A stretch of DNA of 64,000 bases from Oxalobacteraceae sp. CFBP 13730 (GCA_014841835.1 JACYUQ010000003.1:496001-560000); one strand, 5' to 3'; positions 48,480-58,865 are shown, counted from the first letter of the stretch. The notes: generated by a model not told the origin, from the letters alone. Made by a program: numbers and translations.

Positions 48480-49730
48480 TTACTCGGCCAGGAACATTTC
48501 CTGCAAATCATTCAGAAAACGCTGCCCCAATTCCGTCGGCTTGATCAGCTTGTGATCGCGGTAAATTAGTCCCTTGGCCTCAGCCTCGTTGAGCGACTTG
48601 GTGATCGTATTGATGCTCATCCCGGTGCGCTCGCCGAACAGGTTCGGATCGAAGCCGCCAGTCAGCCGCAGCGTGTTGAGCATGAACTCGAAGCCCATGT
48701 CGTTGCGACCGATCTCGTGCTCTTCCTGCACCGGGTTGCCGCGCTTGGCGGCATCGATGAACGATGCCGGCTGCTTGTAGCGGGCCTGGCGCAGGATGCG
48801 GTGCGGGAACGAGATCTTCGAATGCGCGCCGGCGCCGATGCCCAGGTAGTCGCCGAACTGCCAGTAATTCAGGTTGTGGCGCGCGCGACGGCCAGCGCGG
48901 GCGTAGGCCGAGACTTCGTAGTGATCGTAGCCGACGGCGCCAGTCACCTCGGCGATCATGTCCTGCATGTCGGCGCTCAGGTCGTCGTCCGGCAGTGATG
49001 GCGGGTACTTGGCGAAGACCGTGTTCGGCTCCATCGTCAGGTGGTACAGCGACAGATGCGGCGGCGCAAACGCGAGCGCTGTTTCCAGGTCGTGGCGCGC
49101 CTCGGCCAGCGTCTGCGACGGCAGCGCATACATCAGGTCGAGGTTGAAATTGTCGAACGTGTTCTTCGCGATCTCGACCGCGCGCAGTGCTTCGTCGCCG
49201 TCGTGGATGCGCCCCAGCGCCTTCAGGTGCGCCGGGTTGAAACTCTGGATGCCAATGGACAGGCGGTTGATGCCGCTCTCGCGATAACTCTTGAAGCGCT
49301 CGGCCTCGAAAGTGCCGGGATTGGCTTCCATCGTGATCTCGGCGTCCAGCTCCAGCGGCAGCAGGGTGCGCAGGTCGGACATCAGGCGATCCAGCCCCGC
49401 CGCCGACATCAGGCTCGGCGTGCCGCCGCCAATGAACACGGTGTGGATCTTGCGGCCCCAGATCAGCGGCAGCGACTGTTCCAGGTCGAGGCGCAGCGCG
49501 TCCAGGTAATCCTTCTCGGGCAGCTCGCCCTTGCCTTCGTGCGAATTGAAGTCGCAGTACGGACATTTGCGCACGCACCATGGCCAGTGCACGTACAGCG
49601 ACAGCGGCGGCAGCGCCGTCAGGTTCAGCGCGCCCGGCTGCAGGTATTGCAGCGCGGCCGTGGCGGGCGAACGGGGCTCGCCGGCCAACGGTTGCGGTAC
49701 GTTCTCGCCGACGAATTTAATGGGGATCAT
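48480..49730 (-). CDS. hemW: HemW, radical SAM heme chaperone
   Basis: 416-aa radical-SAM protein of the HemN-like HemW group. Cluster motif CVRKCPYCDF: C52, C56, C59 (CxxxCxxC), then FIGGGTPSLM (SAM-binding) and the C-terminal HemN_C domain. HemW-type proteins lack the extra N-terminal residues of true coproporphyrinogen dehydrogenase and bind and transfer heme. A tail of about 40 residues precedes the usual N-terminus. It starts 1 nt after the rdgB stop, part of the rph-rdgB-hemW unit. Confidence 0.93.
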   Translation of the reverse strand: MIPIKFVGENVPQPLAGEPRSPATAALQYLQPGALNLTALPPLSLYVHWPWCVRKCPYCDFNSHEGKGELPEKDYLDALRLDLEQSLPLIWGRKIHTVFIGGGTPSLMSAAGLDRLMSDLRTLLPLELDAEITMEANPGTFEAERFKSYRESGINRLSIGIQSFNPAHLKALGRIHDGDEALRAVEIAKNTFDNFNLDLMYALPSQTLAEARHDLETALAFAPPHLSLYHLTMEPNTVFAKYPPSLPDDDLSADMQDMIAEVTGAVGYDHYEVSAYARAGRRARHNLNYWQFGDYLGIGAGAHSKISFPHRILRQARYKQPASFIDAAKRGNPVQEEHEIGRNDMGFEFMLNTLRLTGGFDPNLFGERTGMSINTITKSLNEAEAKGLIYRDHKLIKPTELGQRFLNDLQEMFLAE

Positions 49731-49731
49731 G

Positions 49732-50322
49732 TCAGGTGTTTTTCAGTTTCTCGACCAGCGCGCGCAGCGCCTGGCCACGGTGCGACAGCGCATTCTTTTC
49801 GTCCGGCGCCAGTTCGGCCGTGGTCTTGCCCAGCGACGGAATCAGGAAATACGGGTCGTAGCCGAAGCCATTCTCGCCGCGCGGCGTGGCGATGATTTCG
49901 CCATTCCAGCGGCCGTCGGCGATGATCGGCTGCGGGTCTTCCGGGTGGCGCACGTAGACCAGCACGCAGTAGTAATAGGCCGACTTGTCGCTAAGGGTGG
50001 ACAGATCGGCGACGAGCTTGCGGCTGTTGTTGGCGTCGGACTTCGGTTCTCCAGCGTAGCGGGCCGAATACACACCGGGCGCGCCGCCGAGGGCATTGAC
50101 GCAGACGCCGGAATCGTCGGCCAGCGCCGGCAAGCCAGTCAGGCGCGACGCATGGCGTGCCTTGGCCAGCGCGTTTTCAACGAAGGTGCCAAACGGCTCT
50201 TCTGCTTCCGGGACATCGAATTCGCCCTGCGGATGCAGGTCGAGGCCGATGGGGCCGAGCAGCTGGGCGAATTCCTTGAGTTTGCCGGCGTTGTTGGAGG
50301 CGAGGATCAGGCGCTGGGTCAT
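49732..50322 (-). CDS. rdgB: non-canonical purine NTP pyrophosphatase (RdgB/HAM1)
   Basis: Hydrolyses dITP, ITP and XTP to monophosphates, keeping damaged purines out of DNA and RNA. 196 aa from the ATG at 50322 (in-frame ATG also at 50355). Motifs: LILASNNAGKLKEF at the N-terminus (the SNN..K substrate loop), ADDSGVCVNALGGAPGVYSARYAG with catalytic Asp, and GFGYDPYF. Part of the rph-rdgB-hemW gene string common in this family. Confidence 0.95.
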   Translation of the reverse strand: MTQRLILASNNAGKLKEFAQLLGPIGLDLHPQGEFDVPEAEEPFGTFVENALAKARHASRLTGLPALADDSGVCVNALGGAPGVYSARYAGEPKSDANNSRKLVADLSTLSDKSAYYYCVLVYVRHPEDPQPIIADGRWNGEIIATPRGENGFGYDPYFLIPSLGKTTAELAPDEKNALSHRGQALRALVEKLKNT

Positions 50323-50401
50323 GGTGGTCACGGTGCTGGTGAGGAAACCGGTCATTTTACCGGCTTCGCGCGCCTGCCGCGCAGGAACCGGACAACCGCA
50401 G

Positions 50402-51133
<732 letters not shown>

Positions 51134-51144
51134 GGGGTCGGTCC

Positions 51145-52074
51145 TTACTTGAGCAGCTGGGAGGATTTTTCGATCGCTTCGCGGATCTCGGCGATGGCTT
51201 TTTCGATATCGTCTTCGTCGAACGCGTCGCTGCCTTCGGGCAGCGGATCGCCCGCAACGATGGTGGAACTCACGGCATCTTCGGCCAGCATCTGGGTCGA
51301 GATCACATTGAGCGAATCCGCATCAATGGTGCCGGCCGCGCCCTGCCAGGCGATCGCCAGCGCGGTCGTGTTGTCGGCCTGCGGCCCGCCAATGGCGGCG
51401 GCCATCTGCACCAGTTCCGGCACCGCCTGCACGACGCCGCTCGTGGCCAGACGGTGCACGATTTCGGTCTCGGGCAGCACGGACCACAAGCCATCGGAGC
51501 ACAACAGCAGCATGTCGCCATGCTGCAGGCTGTGCTGCTGCGACAGCTCGATCTTCGGCGGGCTCGACGCGCCCAGGCAGTTATAGAGCTTGTTGCGGTC
51601 GGGGTGCGTGTTGCGTTCGGACGGATCGGCGCGGCCGCGCTCGAGCAGGTACTCGAAATGCGAGTGGTCGCGCGTGCAGGCCAGCACCTGCTTGCGCCGC
51701 ACCCAGTACAGACGCGAGTCGCCGACGTGCGCCCACACGGCGCAGTTATGCTGGATCAGGCAGGCGACGACGGTGGTGCGCGGGATCTCGGGCAGGCCGT
51801 GGCTGGCAGCGTAGGCCTGGATATCGTGGTGCGCCTGCAGCAGCGCTTCTTCGAGGAAGCGCTCGGGCTTTTTCACGTACGGGCGCGCCTGCAGGCGGAA
51901 CATCGCCGACACCGTCTGCAGCGCGATGGTCGCGGCGATCTCGCCACCCAGGTGCCCGCCCATGCCGTCGGCCAGCAACAGCAGCAAGGCGTCGCGGGTG
52001 TAACAGTAGCCCATCCGGTCCTGATTGACCTTGCGTCCGCCAATATGGCTTTGTTGATACACCGAGAATTGCAT
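51145..52074 (-). CDS. PP2C-family Ser/Thr protein phosphatase
   Basis: 309-aa PPM/PP2C phosphatase. Metal- and catalytic motifs in order: [47 protein letters not shown] and [10 protein letters not shown]. The C-terminal about 60 residues are acidic and outside the catalytic core. The start at 52074 ([10 protein letters not shown]) fits the family. It sits 8 nt downstream of a Ser/Thr kinase gene, so it is likely the antagonist of that kinase. Membrane segments absent; cytoplasmic. Confidence 0.92.
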   Translation of the reverse strand: MQFSVYQQSHIGGRKVNQDRMGYCYTRDALLLLLADGMGGHLGGEIAATIALQTVSAMFRLQARPYVKKPERFLEEALLQAHHDIQAYAASHGLPEIPRTTVVACLIQHNCAVWAHVGDSRLYWVRRKQVLACTRDHSHFEYLLERGRADPSERNTHPDRNKLYNCLGASSPPKIELSQQHSLQHGDMLLLCSDGLWSVLPETEIVHRLATSGVVQAVPELVQMAAAIGGPQADNTTALAIAWQGAAGTIDADSLNVISTQMLAEDAVSSTIVAGDPLPEGSDAFDEDDIEKAIAEIREAIEKSSQLLK

Positions 52075-52082
52075 GACTTCCT

Positions 52083-53096
52083 TTAATCGCGCCGGAATGC
52101 GCCGAGACGGTCGACCAGGCCGCGCCAGCCACCGCGTGCTTCGTGTGCGTCCACCGCGTCGGCCGCGACGTTGGCTGCCGACGGGACCGTGGCTCGCGCG
52201 GGCAGCGGTGCGGCCGGCGCCGCCTGCAGTACCTTCTGGATTTCGAACACGCTTTGCGGCCGCATCAATGGATCGAGCGCCAGGCACGCGGCCACCAGTT
52301 TGACCAGCTCCGGTGAATAATAGCCTGCCAGGCGCGCGAGGTGGCGCGGCACGTGATCGTCCATGCGGCGCGCATCGACCGGCGGCGGCGTCGAGCGGCT
52401 CATGCAGGCAAGCATGGCCGCGCCCAGGCTGTAGATATCGGTCCAGGGGCCGAGCGCCGCGCCGCGTGTGTACAGGTCGGGCGCAGCGAAGCCGGGCGTG
52501 TACATCGGCGCGAGCATCGGAGCGTCGGTATGCAGCGTCTGGCGCGCGGCACCGAAGTCGAGCAGCAACGGCGAACCGTCGGTACGCAGATAGATGTTGG
52601 CGGGTTTGAGATCGAGATGCAGCAGCTTGTTGGCGTGGACTTCGCGCAGGCCGCTGCAGACGCCATGGAACACTTGGCGCACGAAGTTTTCGCTCAAGCC
52701 ATTGCCTTTGGCGGCGGCACGCGCGATGTGTTCCTGCAGCGAGTGACCGGATTCGTACGCCATGACCATATACACGGTCTCATGCGCGCGAAAGAAATTG
52801 AGCACGCGCACCACGTTCGGGTGCACGATGCGCGCCAGGGCGCGGCCTTCTTCGAAAAAACACTTCAGGCCGATGCGAAACACCGCCAGGTGCGGCTTGG
52901 CCACCACGGGGATCAGTTGACCAGGCTGGCGCAGCGCCAGCGCGCTTGGCAGGTACTCCTTGATGGCCACTGCATTGCCCTCGCTGTCATAGGCAAGATA
53001 AACAATACTGAACCCGCCGGACGCAATTTTCTTTACAATGCGGTATCCGGCAATTTCGAGTCCTGCGGGCAGAGGAGCGTTATTCTGTGCAGCCAT
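52083..53096 (-). CDS. Hanks-type Ser/Thr protein kinase
   Basis: 337-aa kinase. Glycine loop IASGGFSIVY (residues 24-33), catalytic Lys46 (AVAIKEY), Glu of helix C, catalytic loop HLDLKPANIYL, DFGAA (magnesium loop) and an APE-like GFAAPDLY. The usual HRD is HLD here, a non-RD kinase, so activation-loop control may differ. No transmembrane segment is seen; the tail is Ala/Pro-rich. It is translated just before the PP2C phosphatase and divergent from yicC. Confidence 0.92.
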   Translation of the reverse strand: MAAQNNAPLPAGLEIAGYRIVKKIASGGFSIVYLAYDSEGNAVAIKEYLPSALALRQPGQLIPVVAKPHLAVFRIGLKCFFEEGRALARIVHPNVVRVLNFFRAHETVYMVMAYESGHSLQEHIARAAAKGNGLSENFVRQVFHGVCSGLREVHANKLLHLDLKPANIYLRTDGSPLLLDFGAARQTLHTDAPMLAPMYTPGFAAPDLYTRGAALGPWTDIYSLGAAMLACMSRSTPPPVDARRMDDHVPRHLARLAGYYSPELVKLVAACLALDPLMRPQSVFEIQKVLQAAPAAPLPARATVPSAANVAADAVDAHEARGGWRGLVDRLGAFRRD

Positions 53097-53110
53097 CCAA
53101 TTGGGTTTCC

Positions 53111-53139
53111 TTGCTAGACAGCGCGATTGTGTGGATAAA
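53111..53139 (+). promoter_or_regulatory. candidate yicC promoter
   Basis: -35 TTGCTA (53111-53116), 17-nt spacer, -10 GATAAA (53134-53139), 35 nt before the yicC start. Confidence 0.4.
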
Positions 53140-53174
53140 TGTCGGCTTTGTAAAGAATAAAACCGGGGATTTCA

Positions 53175-54077
53175 TTGAGCATTTCAAGCATGACAGGTTA
53201 TGCGGTCGCCACCAGCGAAGGCGCTGCCGGAACCCTCACGATCGAAATCAAGAGCGTCAACTCGCGCTTCCTCGATTTGCAGTTCCGCATCAATGACGAT
53301 TTGCGCGCGCTGGAACCCGATCTGCGAACGGCCATCATGGCCGCCATCCAGCGCGGCAAGGTCGAAGTGCGTGTCTCGTTCGGCCGCAAGGTCAGCGGCG
53401 GCGCCGCAGCACTCAATCAGGAACTGCTGGCCGACCTGGCCCGGCTGCAAGGCGAAGTGACGCGTCACTTCGCGCAGGCCGCGCCCATGACCGTGGCCGA
53501 ACTGCTGCGCTGGCCCGGCGTCATCGAAGAATCGACCATTGGTCAGGAATCGCTCCAGGCCGACGTCGCCGCGCTCACAGTGACCACCATTGCTGCCTTT
53601 GTCGACAGCCGCCGGCGCGAAGGCGCGGCGCTCGAAACGATGCTGCAATCGCGCATCGAATCGATGGAAGCGATCGTCAAGCGCATCACGCCGCTGATCC
53701 CGCAAGTCATTTCGCAATTCCAGAACAAGGCCATCGACCGCATGCAGGATGCGCTGGGCCTGGCCGGTCACGGCAATCCGTCGACGCTCACGCGCCAGGA
53801 AGTGCTGGAGCGGATTCGCCAGGAAGTGACCCTGTACGGCATCCGGATCGACGTCTCCGAAGAATTGTCGCGCCTGTCGGCGCACCTGAACGAGACGCGC
53901 CACATCCTCAAAAAGGGTGGCCAGGTCGGCAAGCGCCTCGACTTCATGATGCAAGAGCTCAATCGCGAAGCCAACACGCTCGGCGCCAAGGCGTCGGTGA
54001 AGGAACTGGCTGACGCGTCGATGGAGCTCAAGCTGCTCATCGAGCAGATGCGTGAACAGGTGCAGAACCTGGAGTAA
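53175..54077 (+). CDS. yicC: YicC family endoribonuclease-type protein
   Basis: 300-aa YicC/YloC protein. In E. coli YicC has been tied to small-RNA decay and endoribonuclease activity. The N-terminus SSMTGYAVATSEGAAGTLTIEIKSVNSRFLDLQFR is diagnostic, and the C-terminal GKRLDFMMQELNREANTLGAKA also. The start is a TTG at 53175, chosen because family members begin a few residues before SMTG; an in-frame ATG at 53190 would cut that motif. Upstream of gmk, as in most bacteria. Confidence 0.92.
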   Translation: MSISSMTGYAVATSEGAAGTLTIEIKSVNSRFLDLQFRINDDLRALEPDLRTAIMAAIQRGKVEVRVSFGRKVSGGAAALNQELLADLARLQGEVTRHFAQAAPMTVAELLRWPGVIEESTIGQESLQADVAALTVTTIAAFVDSRRREGAALETMLQSRIESMEAIVKRITPLIPQVISQFQNKAIDRMQDALGLAGHGNPSTLTRQEVLERIRQEVTLYGIRIDVSEELSRLSAHLNETRHILKKGGQVGKRLDFMMQELNREANTLGAKASVKELADASMELKLLIEQMREQVQNLE

Positions 54078-54084
54078 GTTAAAC

Positions 54085-54164
54085 GCGTGGACGGCAAAGC
54101 CGTCCATCCTACGATGGATACGATACGTAGGGTGGACGGGTTTCCCGTCCACGCGTTCGACGTT
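54085..54164. repeat. palindromic dispersed repeat (copy 1)
   Basis: Inverted-repeat element: ACGCGTGGACGGCAAAGCC..., then GTAGGGTGGACGGG...TTTCCCGTCCACGCGT. The outer arms ACGCGTGGACGG and CCGTCCACGCGT pair. The same unit, differently arranged, recurs at 57512-57612. It lies in the yicC-gmk gap and resembles a REP/BIME-type element. Confidence 0.8.
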
Positions 54165-54224
54165 AACATGACCACCCGCGACACCATGCTCGCGCATATA
54201 CCCGTACTGACAAAGGACCCCGCC

Positions 54225-54872
54225 ATGCTCCCACAAGCCTTTTCCGGCAGCCTGTTCGTCGTCGCCGCCCCATCCGGCGCCGGCAAATCGACCCTGGTCA
54301 ACGCCCTGCTGGCGAATGAACCGGGCATCAAGCTGTCCATCTCCACCACCACCCGCGCACCGCGCCCGGGCGAGCAGGATGGCCGCGAATACCACTTCAC
54401 GAGCGCCGACGATTTCGTCACGCGCGCCGACCGCGGCGAGTTTCTCGAGTGGGCTGAAGTGCACGGCAATTACTATGGCACGAGCCGCCTGTCGGTCGAG
54501 CAGGAGATGAAAAACGGCACGGATATTCTGCTGGAAATCGACTGGCAAGGCGCGCGCCAGGTGCGCAAGCTGTTCCCGGACGCGGCCGGCATTTTCATCC
54601 TGCCGCCATCGATCGAAGCGCTGGAAGAACGCCTGCACAAGCGTGGCACCGACGAGCCGCACATCATCACCCGGCGCCTGCTGGCGGCGGGCGGCGAGAT
54701 CGCTCACGCACCCGACTTCGAATATGCTATCATCAACGAAGAGTTTAACGTCGCCCTGGCTGAGCTGCAGGCGATTGTCAAAGCGACACGTTGCCGATTT
54801 GCCCAACAAGCTGCCCGCAACGCTACGCTGTTTGCCCAGCTGGGAATCCACGCGAATCAACCACAATCTTGA
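54225..54872 (+). CDS. gmk: guanylate kinase
   Basis: GMP + ATP to GDP + ADP. 215 aa from the ATG at 54225 ([11 protein letters not shown]); P-loop APSGAGKST at 15-23, GMP-binding [32 protein letters not shown] and [15 protein letters not shown]. Possible upstream starts exist (54168), but the shorter form matches the usual N-terminus. Followed by rpoZ after 78 nt. Confidence 0.95.
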   Translation: MLPQAFSGSLFVVAAPSGAGKSTLVNALLANEPGIKLSISTTTRAPRPGEQDGREYHFTSADDFVTRADRGEFLEWAEVHGNYYGTSRLSVEQEMKNGTDILLEIDWQGARQVRKLFPDAAGIFILPPSIEALEERLHKRGTDEPHIITRRLLAAGGEIAHAPDFEYAIINEEFNVALAELQAIVKATRCRFAQQAARNATLFAQLGIHANQPQS

Positions 54873-54950
54873 CGAGCGCGCCGTTACAGGCGCGCCGCAC
54901 GCGTTGTTTTCTCTCATCGTCACCTTACATTCAGCAACCCAGGAGCACAC

Positions 54951-55154
54951 ATGGCCCGCATTACCATCGAAGACTGCCTCAAGAACATCCCGAACCGTTT
55001 CCAGCTGACCCTGGCAGCAACGTATCGTGCGCGCCAGCTGCTGCAAGGCCACACCCCGAAGGTCGAAGCCAAGGACAAGCCAACCGTCGTCGCCCTGCGC
55101 GAGATCGCCGCTGGTAAAGTCGGCATCGAAATGCTGAAAAAAGTCCCGATGTAA
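54951..55154 (+). CDS. rpoZ: DNA-directed RNA polymerase omega subunit
   Basis: 67-aa omega subunit, which assists assembly of RNA polymerase and is part of one ppGpp site. The sequence [30 protein letters not shown] is unmistakable. AGGAG lies 8 nt before the ATG. Its position between gmk and spoT is the conserved one. Confidence 0.97.
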   Translation: MARITIEDCLKNIPNRFQLTLAATYRARQLLQGHTPKVEAKDKPTVVALREIAAGKVGIEMLKKVPM

Positions 55155-55232
55155 TCCCATTCGGGGTTGCCTGAATTTGCGTTATCCCGTCTTCTGTTAT
55201 TCTGATCTCACCGCAGCCAGACGATTAACGCA

Positions 55233-57485
55233 ATGAACCTGTTACCTCCAGATTCACCCGCTTCACGCAACCCCGCTCCGCGCGAGCGGCGGGCGGACAA
55301 TCGTCCGCCCGATTTCATCGAGCCCGCCGGCCCCATCGTGCCGGGCGTGGCCTCGGTGACGCAGCTGATCACCAAGCTGTCCGAATACCTTACCCCCGCC
55401 GAACTCAAGAAGGTCAAGGAAGCCTACCGCTTCTCCGACGAGATGCACCTGGGCCAGGTCCGCAAATCGGGCGAGCCGTATATCTCCCATCCGATTGCCG
55501 TCGCCGAAATCTGCGCCGAGTGGAAACTCGATGCGCAAGCCATCATGGCCGCGCTGCTGCATGACGTGATCGAAGACCAGGACGTCAAGAAGGATGAGCT
55601 GATCGAGCGCTTCGGCGCGCAGGTCGCCAACCTTGTCGACGGCCTGTCCAAGCTCGAGAAAATCGAATTCCAGAGCCAGCTCGAAGCGCAGGCGGAAAAC
55701 TTCCGCAAGATGCTGCTGGCCATGGCGTCGGACGTGCGCGTCATCCTGATCAAACTGGCCGACCGCCTGCACAATATGCGCACGCTCGGCTTCATGATTC
55801 CGGCAAAAAAACGCCGCATCGCCGGCGAGACGATGGAAGTGTATGTGCCGATCGCGCACCGCCTCGGCCTGAACAATATCTACCGCGAGCTGCAGGACCT
55901 GTCGTTCTCGCACCTGTATCCGGTGCGCTACCAGACCCTGTCCAAGGCGATCAAGTCGGCGCGCGGCAACCGGCGCGAAGTGGTCAAAAAAATCCTCGAA
56001 GCGGTCAAGAACCAGCTCGAGGCCGGTGGCCTGAAAGCCGAAGTGCACGGCCGCGAAAAGACCCTGTATGGCATCTACAAAAAGATGCGCAACAAGCACC
56101 TGTCGTTTTCGCAGGTGCTCGACGTGTATGGTTTCCGCGTCGTCGTCGACAGCGTGGCCGAATGTTACGTGGCCCTGGGCACCCTGCACGCGCTGTACAA
56201 GCCGATGCCGGGCAAGTTCAAGGATTACATCGCGATTGGCAAGATCAACGGCTACCAGTCGCTGCACACGACGCTGATCGGTCCGTACGGCACGCCGGTC
56301 GAATTCCAGATCCGCACGCAGGACATGCACCGAACCGCCGAAAGCGGCGTCGCGGCGCACTGGCTGTACAAGACGGGCGAATCGAATATGTCCGAGCTGC
56401 AGCAGCGCACCCATGCGTGGCTGCAGTCGCTGCTCGATATCCAGCAGCAAACGGGCGACTCGGCCGAATTCCTCGAACACGTCAAGGTCGACCTGTTCCC
56501 CGATTCGGTCTATGTGTTTACGCCCAAGTCGAAGATCATCGCTCTGCCTCGCGGCGCGACGGCGCTCGACTTTGCGTACTCGATCCACACCGGAATCGGC
56601 GACCATACGGTGGGCGTGAAGATCAACAACGAAGAACAACCGCTGCGCACCGAGCTGCACAACGGCGACATCGTCGAGATCATCACGCAGCCCGATTCGC
56701 GCCCGAGCCCGACCTGGCTGACGTTCGTCCGCACCGGCAAGGCACGTTCGGCGATCCGCCATCATCTGCGCCTGGTCGACGTCAACGAGTCGGCCGAGCT
56801 GGGCCTCGAACTGCTGACTCAGGCACTGGCCGTGCGCAACATCAAGCCGGATCTGCCGGCCAGCGTCGTCGAGCGGTTGCTGGCCGAGTCGTCGGCCAAT
56901 TCGATGGATGAGGTGTTTGCCGACATCGGCATCGGCAAGCGCATGCCGACGCTGGTGGCGCGCCAGATCTTCGGCCTGATGGAAGGCGACCCCGATCTGC
57001 TGCCGTCGCACAAGCCACTGCCGGCCAGCGACATCGCACCGGTGACGATCTATGGCAGCGAAGGCGTGGCAGTCCAGCTGGCGCCATGCTGCCTGCCGAT
57101 CCCGGGCGACCAGATCACGGGCCAGTTGCGCCGCGACCAGGCGCTGGTGGTGCACACCTGCGATTGCCAGACGGCCAAGCGCCTCCTGGCAAAGGAACCC
57201 GATCGCTGGATCGCCGTGCAGTGGGGCGACGATCTCAACCGCCGCTTCGACTGCCGGATTCGCCTGCTGATCAACAACGAAAAAGGCATCCTGGCACGTG
57301 TGGCTGCCGAGATCGGCGAGTCCGACGCCAACATCACGTATGTGGGCATGGACGAAGACGACGAAAACATGATGACGCAGCTGCGCTTCACGATCCAGAT
57401 CGCCGACCGGGTGCACCTGGCACAATTGATTCGCAATCTGCGCCGCGTGGCGGGTGTGAATCGGGTGGAGCGGGAACGGACGTAA
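55233..57485 (+). CDS. spoT: bifunctional (p)ppGpp synthetase/hydrolase (SpoT/Rel)
   Basis: 750-aa stringent-response enzyme. HD hydrolase domain (ISHPIAVAEICAEWKLDAQAIMAALLHDVIED with the HD pair, near residues 85-115), synthetase domain (GREKTLYGIYKKMRNK... YGFRVVVD... GYQSLHTTLIGP), TGS (VFTPKSKIIALPRGATALDFAYSIHT), then a C-terminal ACT domain (DDENMMTQLRFTIQIADRV). Both catalytic domains keep their motifs. The first about 45 residues are a non-conserved tail. No Shine-Dalgarno before the ATG. Confidence 0.96.
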   Translation: MNLLPPDSPASRNPAPRERRADNRPPDFIEPAGPIVPGVASVTQLITKLSEYLTPAELKKVKEAYRFSDEMHLGQVRKSGEPYISHPIAVAEICAEWKLDAQAIMAALLHDVIEDQDVKKDELIERFGAQVANLVDGLSKLEKIEFQSQLEAQAENFRKMLLAMASDVRVILIKLADRLHNMRTLGFMIPAKKRRIAGETMEVYVPIAHRLGLNNIYRELQDLSFSHLYPVRYQTLSKAIKSARGNRREVVKKILEAVKNQLEAGGLKAEVHGREKTLYGIYKKMRNKHLSFSQVLDVYGFRVVVDSVAECYVALGTLHALYKPMPGKFKDYIAIGKINGYQSLHTTLIGPYGTPVEFQIRTQDMHRTAESGVAAHWLYKTGESNMSELQQRTHAWLQSLLDIQQQTGDSAEFLEHVKVDLFPDSVYVFTPKSKIIALPRGATALDFAYSIHTGIGDHTVGVKINNEEQPLRTELHNGDIVEIITQPDSRPSPTWLTFVRTGKARSAIRHHLRLVDVNESAELGLELLTQALAVRNIKPDLPASVVERLLAESSANSMDEVFADIGIGKRMPTLVARQIFGLMEGDPDLLPSHKPLPASDIAPVTIYGSEGVAVQLAPCCLPIPGDQITGQLRRDQALVVHTCDCQTAKRLLAKEPDRWIAVQWGDDLNRRFDCRIRLLINNEKGILARVAAEIGESDANITYVGMDEDDENMMTQLRFTIQIADRVHLAQLIRNLRRVAGVNRVERERT

Positions 57486-57511
57486 TTTCCGTTTTTCGGG
57501 ACGTTGCCGAT

Positions 57512-57612
57512 GTAGGGTGGAGGGCTACGCCGTCCACGCGTTCAAACCGACGTTGCTCCGTGGTAGGCGGAGACTGTTTGAACGCGTGGACGGGAAAACC
57601 CGTCCACCCTAC
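57512..57612. repeat. palindromic dispersed repeat (copy 2)
   Basis: Second copy of the element at 54085-54164: GTAGGGTGGAGGGCTACGCC...GTCCACGCGTTC, spacer, GAACGCGTGGACGGGAAAACC...GTCCACCCTAC. The complete unit is a long inverted repeat between the convergent spoT and heme oxygenase genes. It is followed by a T-run (CTACTTTTT) and could end transcription. Confidence 0.8.
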
Positions 57613-58223
57613 TTTTTATCCAGACTCAGCTTCAAAATACTCTCGAACGCGGCGCAGGCGCCTGCGCAGGCATCGGCAATCTCGTCCGGCGACTTGACGT
57701 GCTCTTTCAACGCCAGCATGAATGCACGCCAGCGCGGGCCGGGCCCGGCCTCACTCCCCTTCAGATAGCGCAACGGATGCGGCGCCAGCGTGCCGGCCAG
57801 CTTCCCGTACAGCACCTTGCCACCCAGCTGCGAGCCTTCGATCACATAGCACACGCCCCAGCGGTACGCCGCGCTGGCATCGCGCGGCCACGTGTCCGCG
57901 GGCGCGGGGGTGCGCAGCGGCGGCATGCCGGGTTCGCACAGGTCGGCCTCGATCAGCGCCAGGCGTTCGACCGGCGACAAGACCTGCTGCGGCCCGTCCG
58001 GGAATGATTCCAGCCACGGCACCAGCGACGCAAGCCAGTCGCGCACCATCGTCAGGTGCGCCGCGTAATCGTGGAGATCGGGGGCGGGACCGGACAGCGG
58101 CAGGCCGCTGTCGAGCCGTTCGTGTTGGTCGTTGGTTGCGGCGCGCAATGCCGCCAGGGGATCTGCCTGTTGGTGCGTCGTCATGTGGGCCGATTCGTGC
58201 CCCGCTTCGTGAGGTCGGTTCAT
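57609..58223 (-). CDS. biliverdin-producing heme oxygenase
   Basis: 204 aa from the ATG at 58223 (or 191 aa from 58184). Heme oxygenase fold: LRAATNDQHERLDSGL holds the proximal His (residue 34), then DYAAHLTMVRDWLASL and YVIEGSQLGGKVLYGKL, the distal helix with conserved Gly residues. It should open heme to biliverdin, CO and iron. Such genes are often paired with bacteriophytochromes; none is visible here. It lies 28 nt after greB on the same strand. Confidence 0.85.
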   Translation of the reverse strand: MNRPHEAGHESAHMTTHQQADPLAALRAATNDQHERLDSGLPLSGPAPDLHDYAAHLTMVRDWLASLVPWLESFPDGPQQVLSPVERLALIEADLCEPGMPPLRTPAPADTWPRDASAAYRWGVCYVIEGSQLGGKVLYGKLAGTLAPHPLRYLKGSEAGPGPRWRAFMLALKEHVKSPDEIADACAGACAAFESILKLSLDKK

Positions 58224-58251
58224 GCGCACATAGTAGCACCGGGCTGCAAGG

Positions 58252-58818
58252 TCAGTCGGTGACGGGCTCGGGGTAGTCGACCGAGATGATCTCGAGCTCA
58301 TCCATGCCCAGCGGCGTCTGCAGCTGCGCCACATCGCCCTCGCGGCATTTGGTCAATGCACGCGCGACGGGCGAGACCCAGCTGATCTTGCCGTGCAGAG
58401 GATCGAGCTCGTCGATGCCGACGATGGTGATGGTGTGCTCTTCGCCGGCACCATTGACATAGCGGACCGTGGCGCCGAAGAACACCTGATCATTGCCATG
58501 CTGGATGCTCGGATCGACGACAAACGCCGAATCCATGCGCTTGGTGAGAAAGCGGATGCGACGGTCGATCTCGCGCAAGCGGCGTTTGCCGTAGATATAG
58601 TCGCCATTCTCGGAGCGGTCGCCATTGGACGCGGCCCAGTGCACAATGCGCACGACTTCAGGCCGGTCGACATCGATCAGCTGCAGCAGCTCATCCTTGA
58701 TGCGCTGGTAGCCGGCCGGGGTGATGTAGTTCTTGGCGCCGTCAGGAATCGCCTGCGCCAGCGCCAGGGCTTCATCATCGTCGTCGTTGTCGGACTCTTT
58801 TACAAATGCCTTGTTCAT
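58252..58818 (-). CDS. greB: transcription elongation factor GreB
   Basis: 188-aa transcript-cleavage factor that rescues backtracked RNA polymerase. Coiled-coil N-terminal arm (KNYITPAGYQRIKDELLQLIDVDRPEVVRIVHWAASNGDRSENGDYIYGKRRLREIDRRIRFLTKRM) with the acidic tip NGDRSENGDY, then the FKBP-like C-terminal domain. The RxxxENGDYxYGKxRLREIDRRxRFL pattern separates GreB from GreA. An acidic stretch (DNDDDDE) precedes the arm. Confidence 0.95.
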   Translation of the reverse strand: MNKAFVKESDNDDDDEALALAQAIPDGAKNYITPAGYQRIKDELLQLIDVDRPEVVRIVHWAASNGDRSENGDYIYGKRRLREIDRRIRFLTKRMDSAFVVDPSIQHGNDQVFFGATVRYVNGAGEEHTITIVGIDELDPLHGKISWVSPVARALTKCREGDVAQLQTPLGMDELEIISVDYPEPVTD

Positions 58819-58865
58819 GGATCCATTGTAGCGAGACTTGCGCGCCCTTGTCGTATCATTCGACC

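Noticed and set aside
55263..57425. 720-aa open frame on the minus strand
   Set aside because: Antisense of spoT, no domain seen, composition typical of shadow frames.
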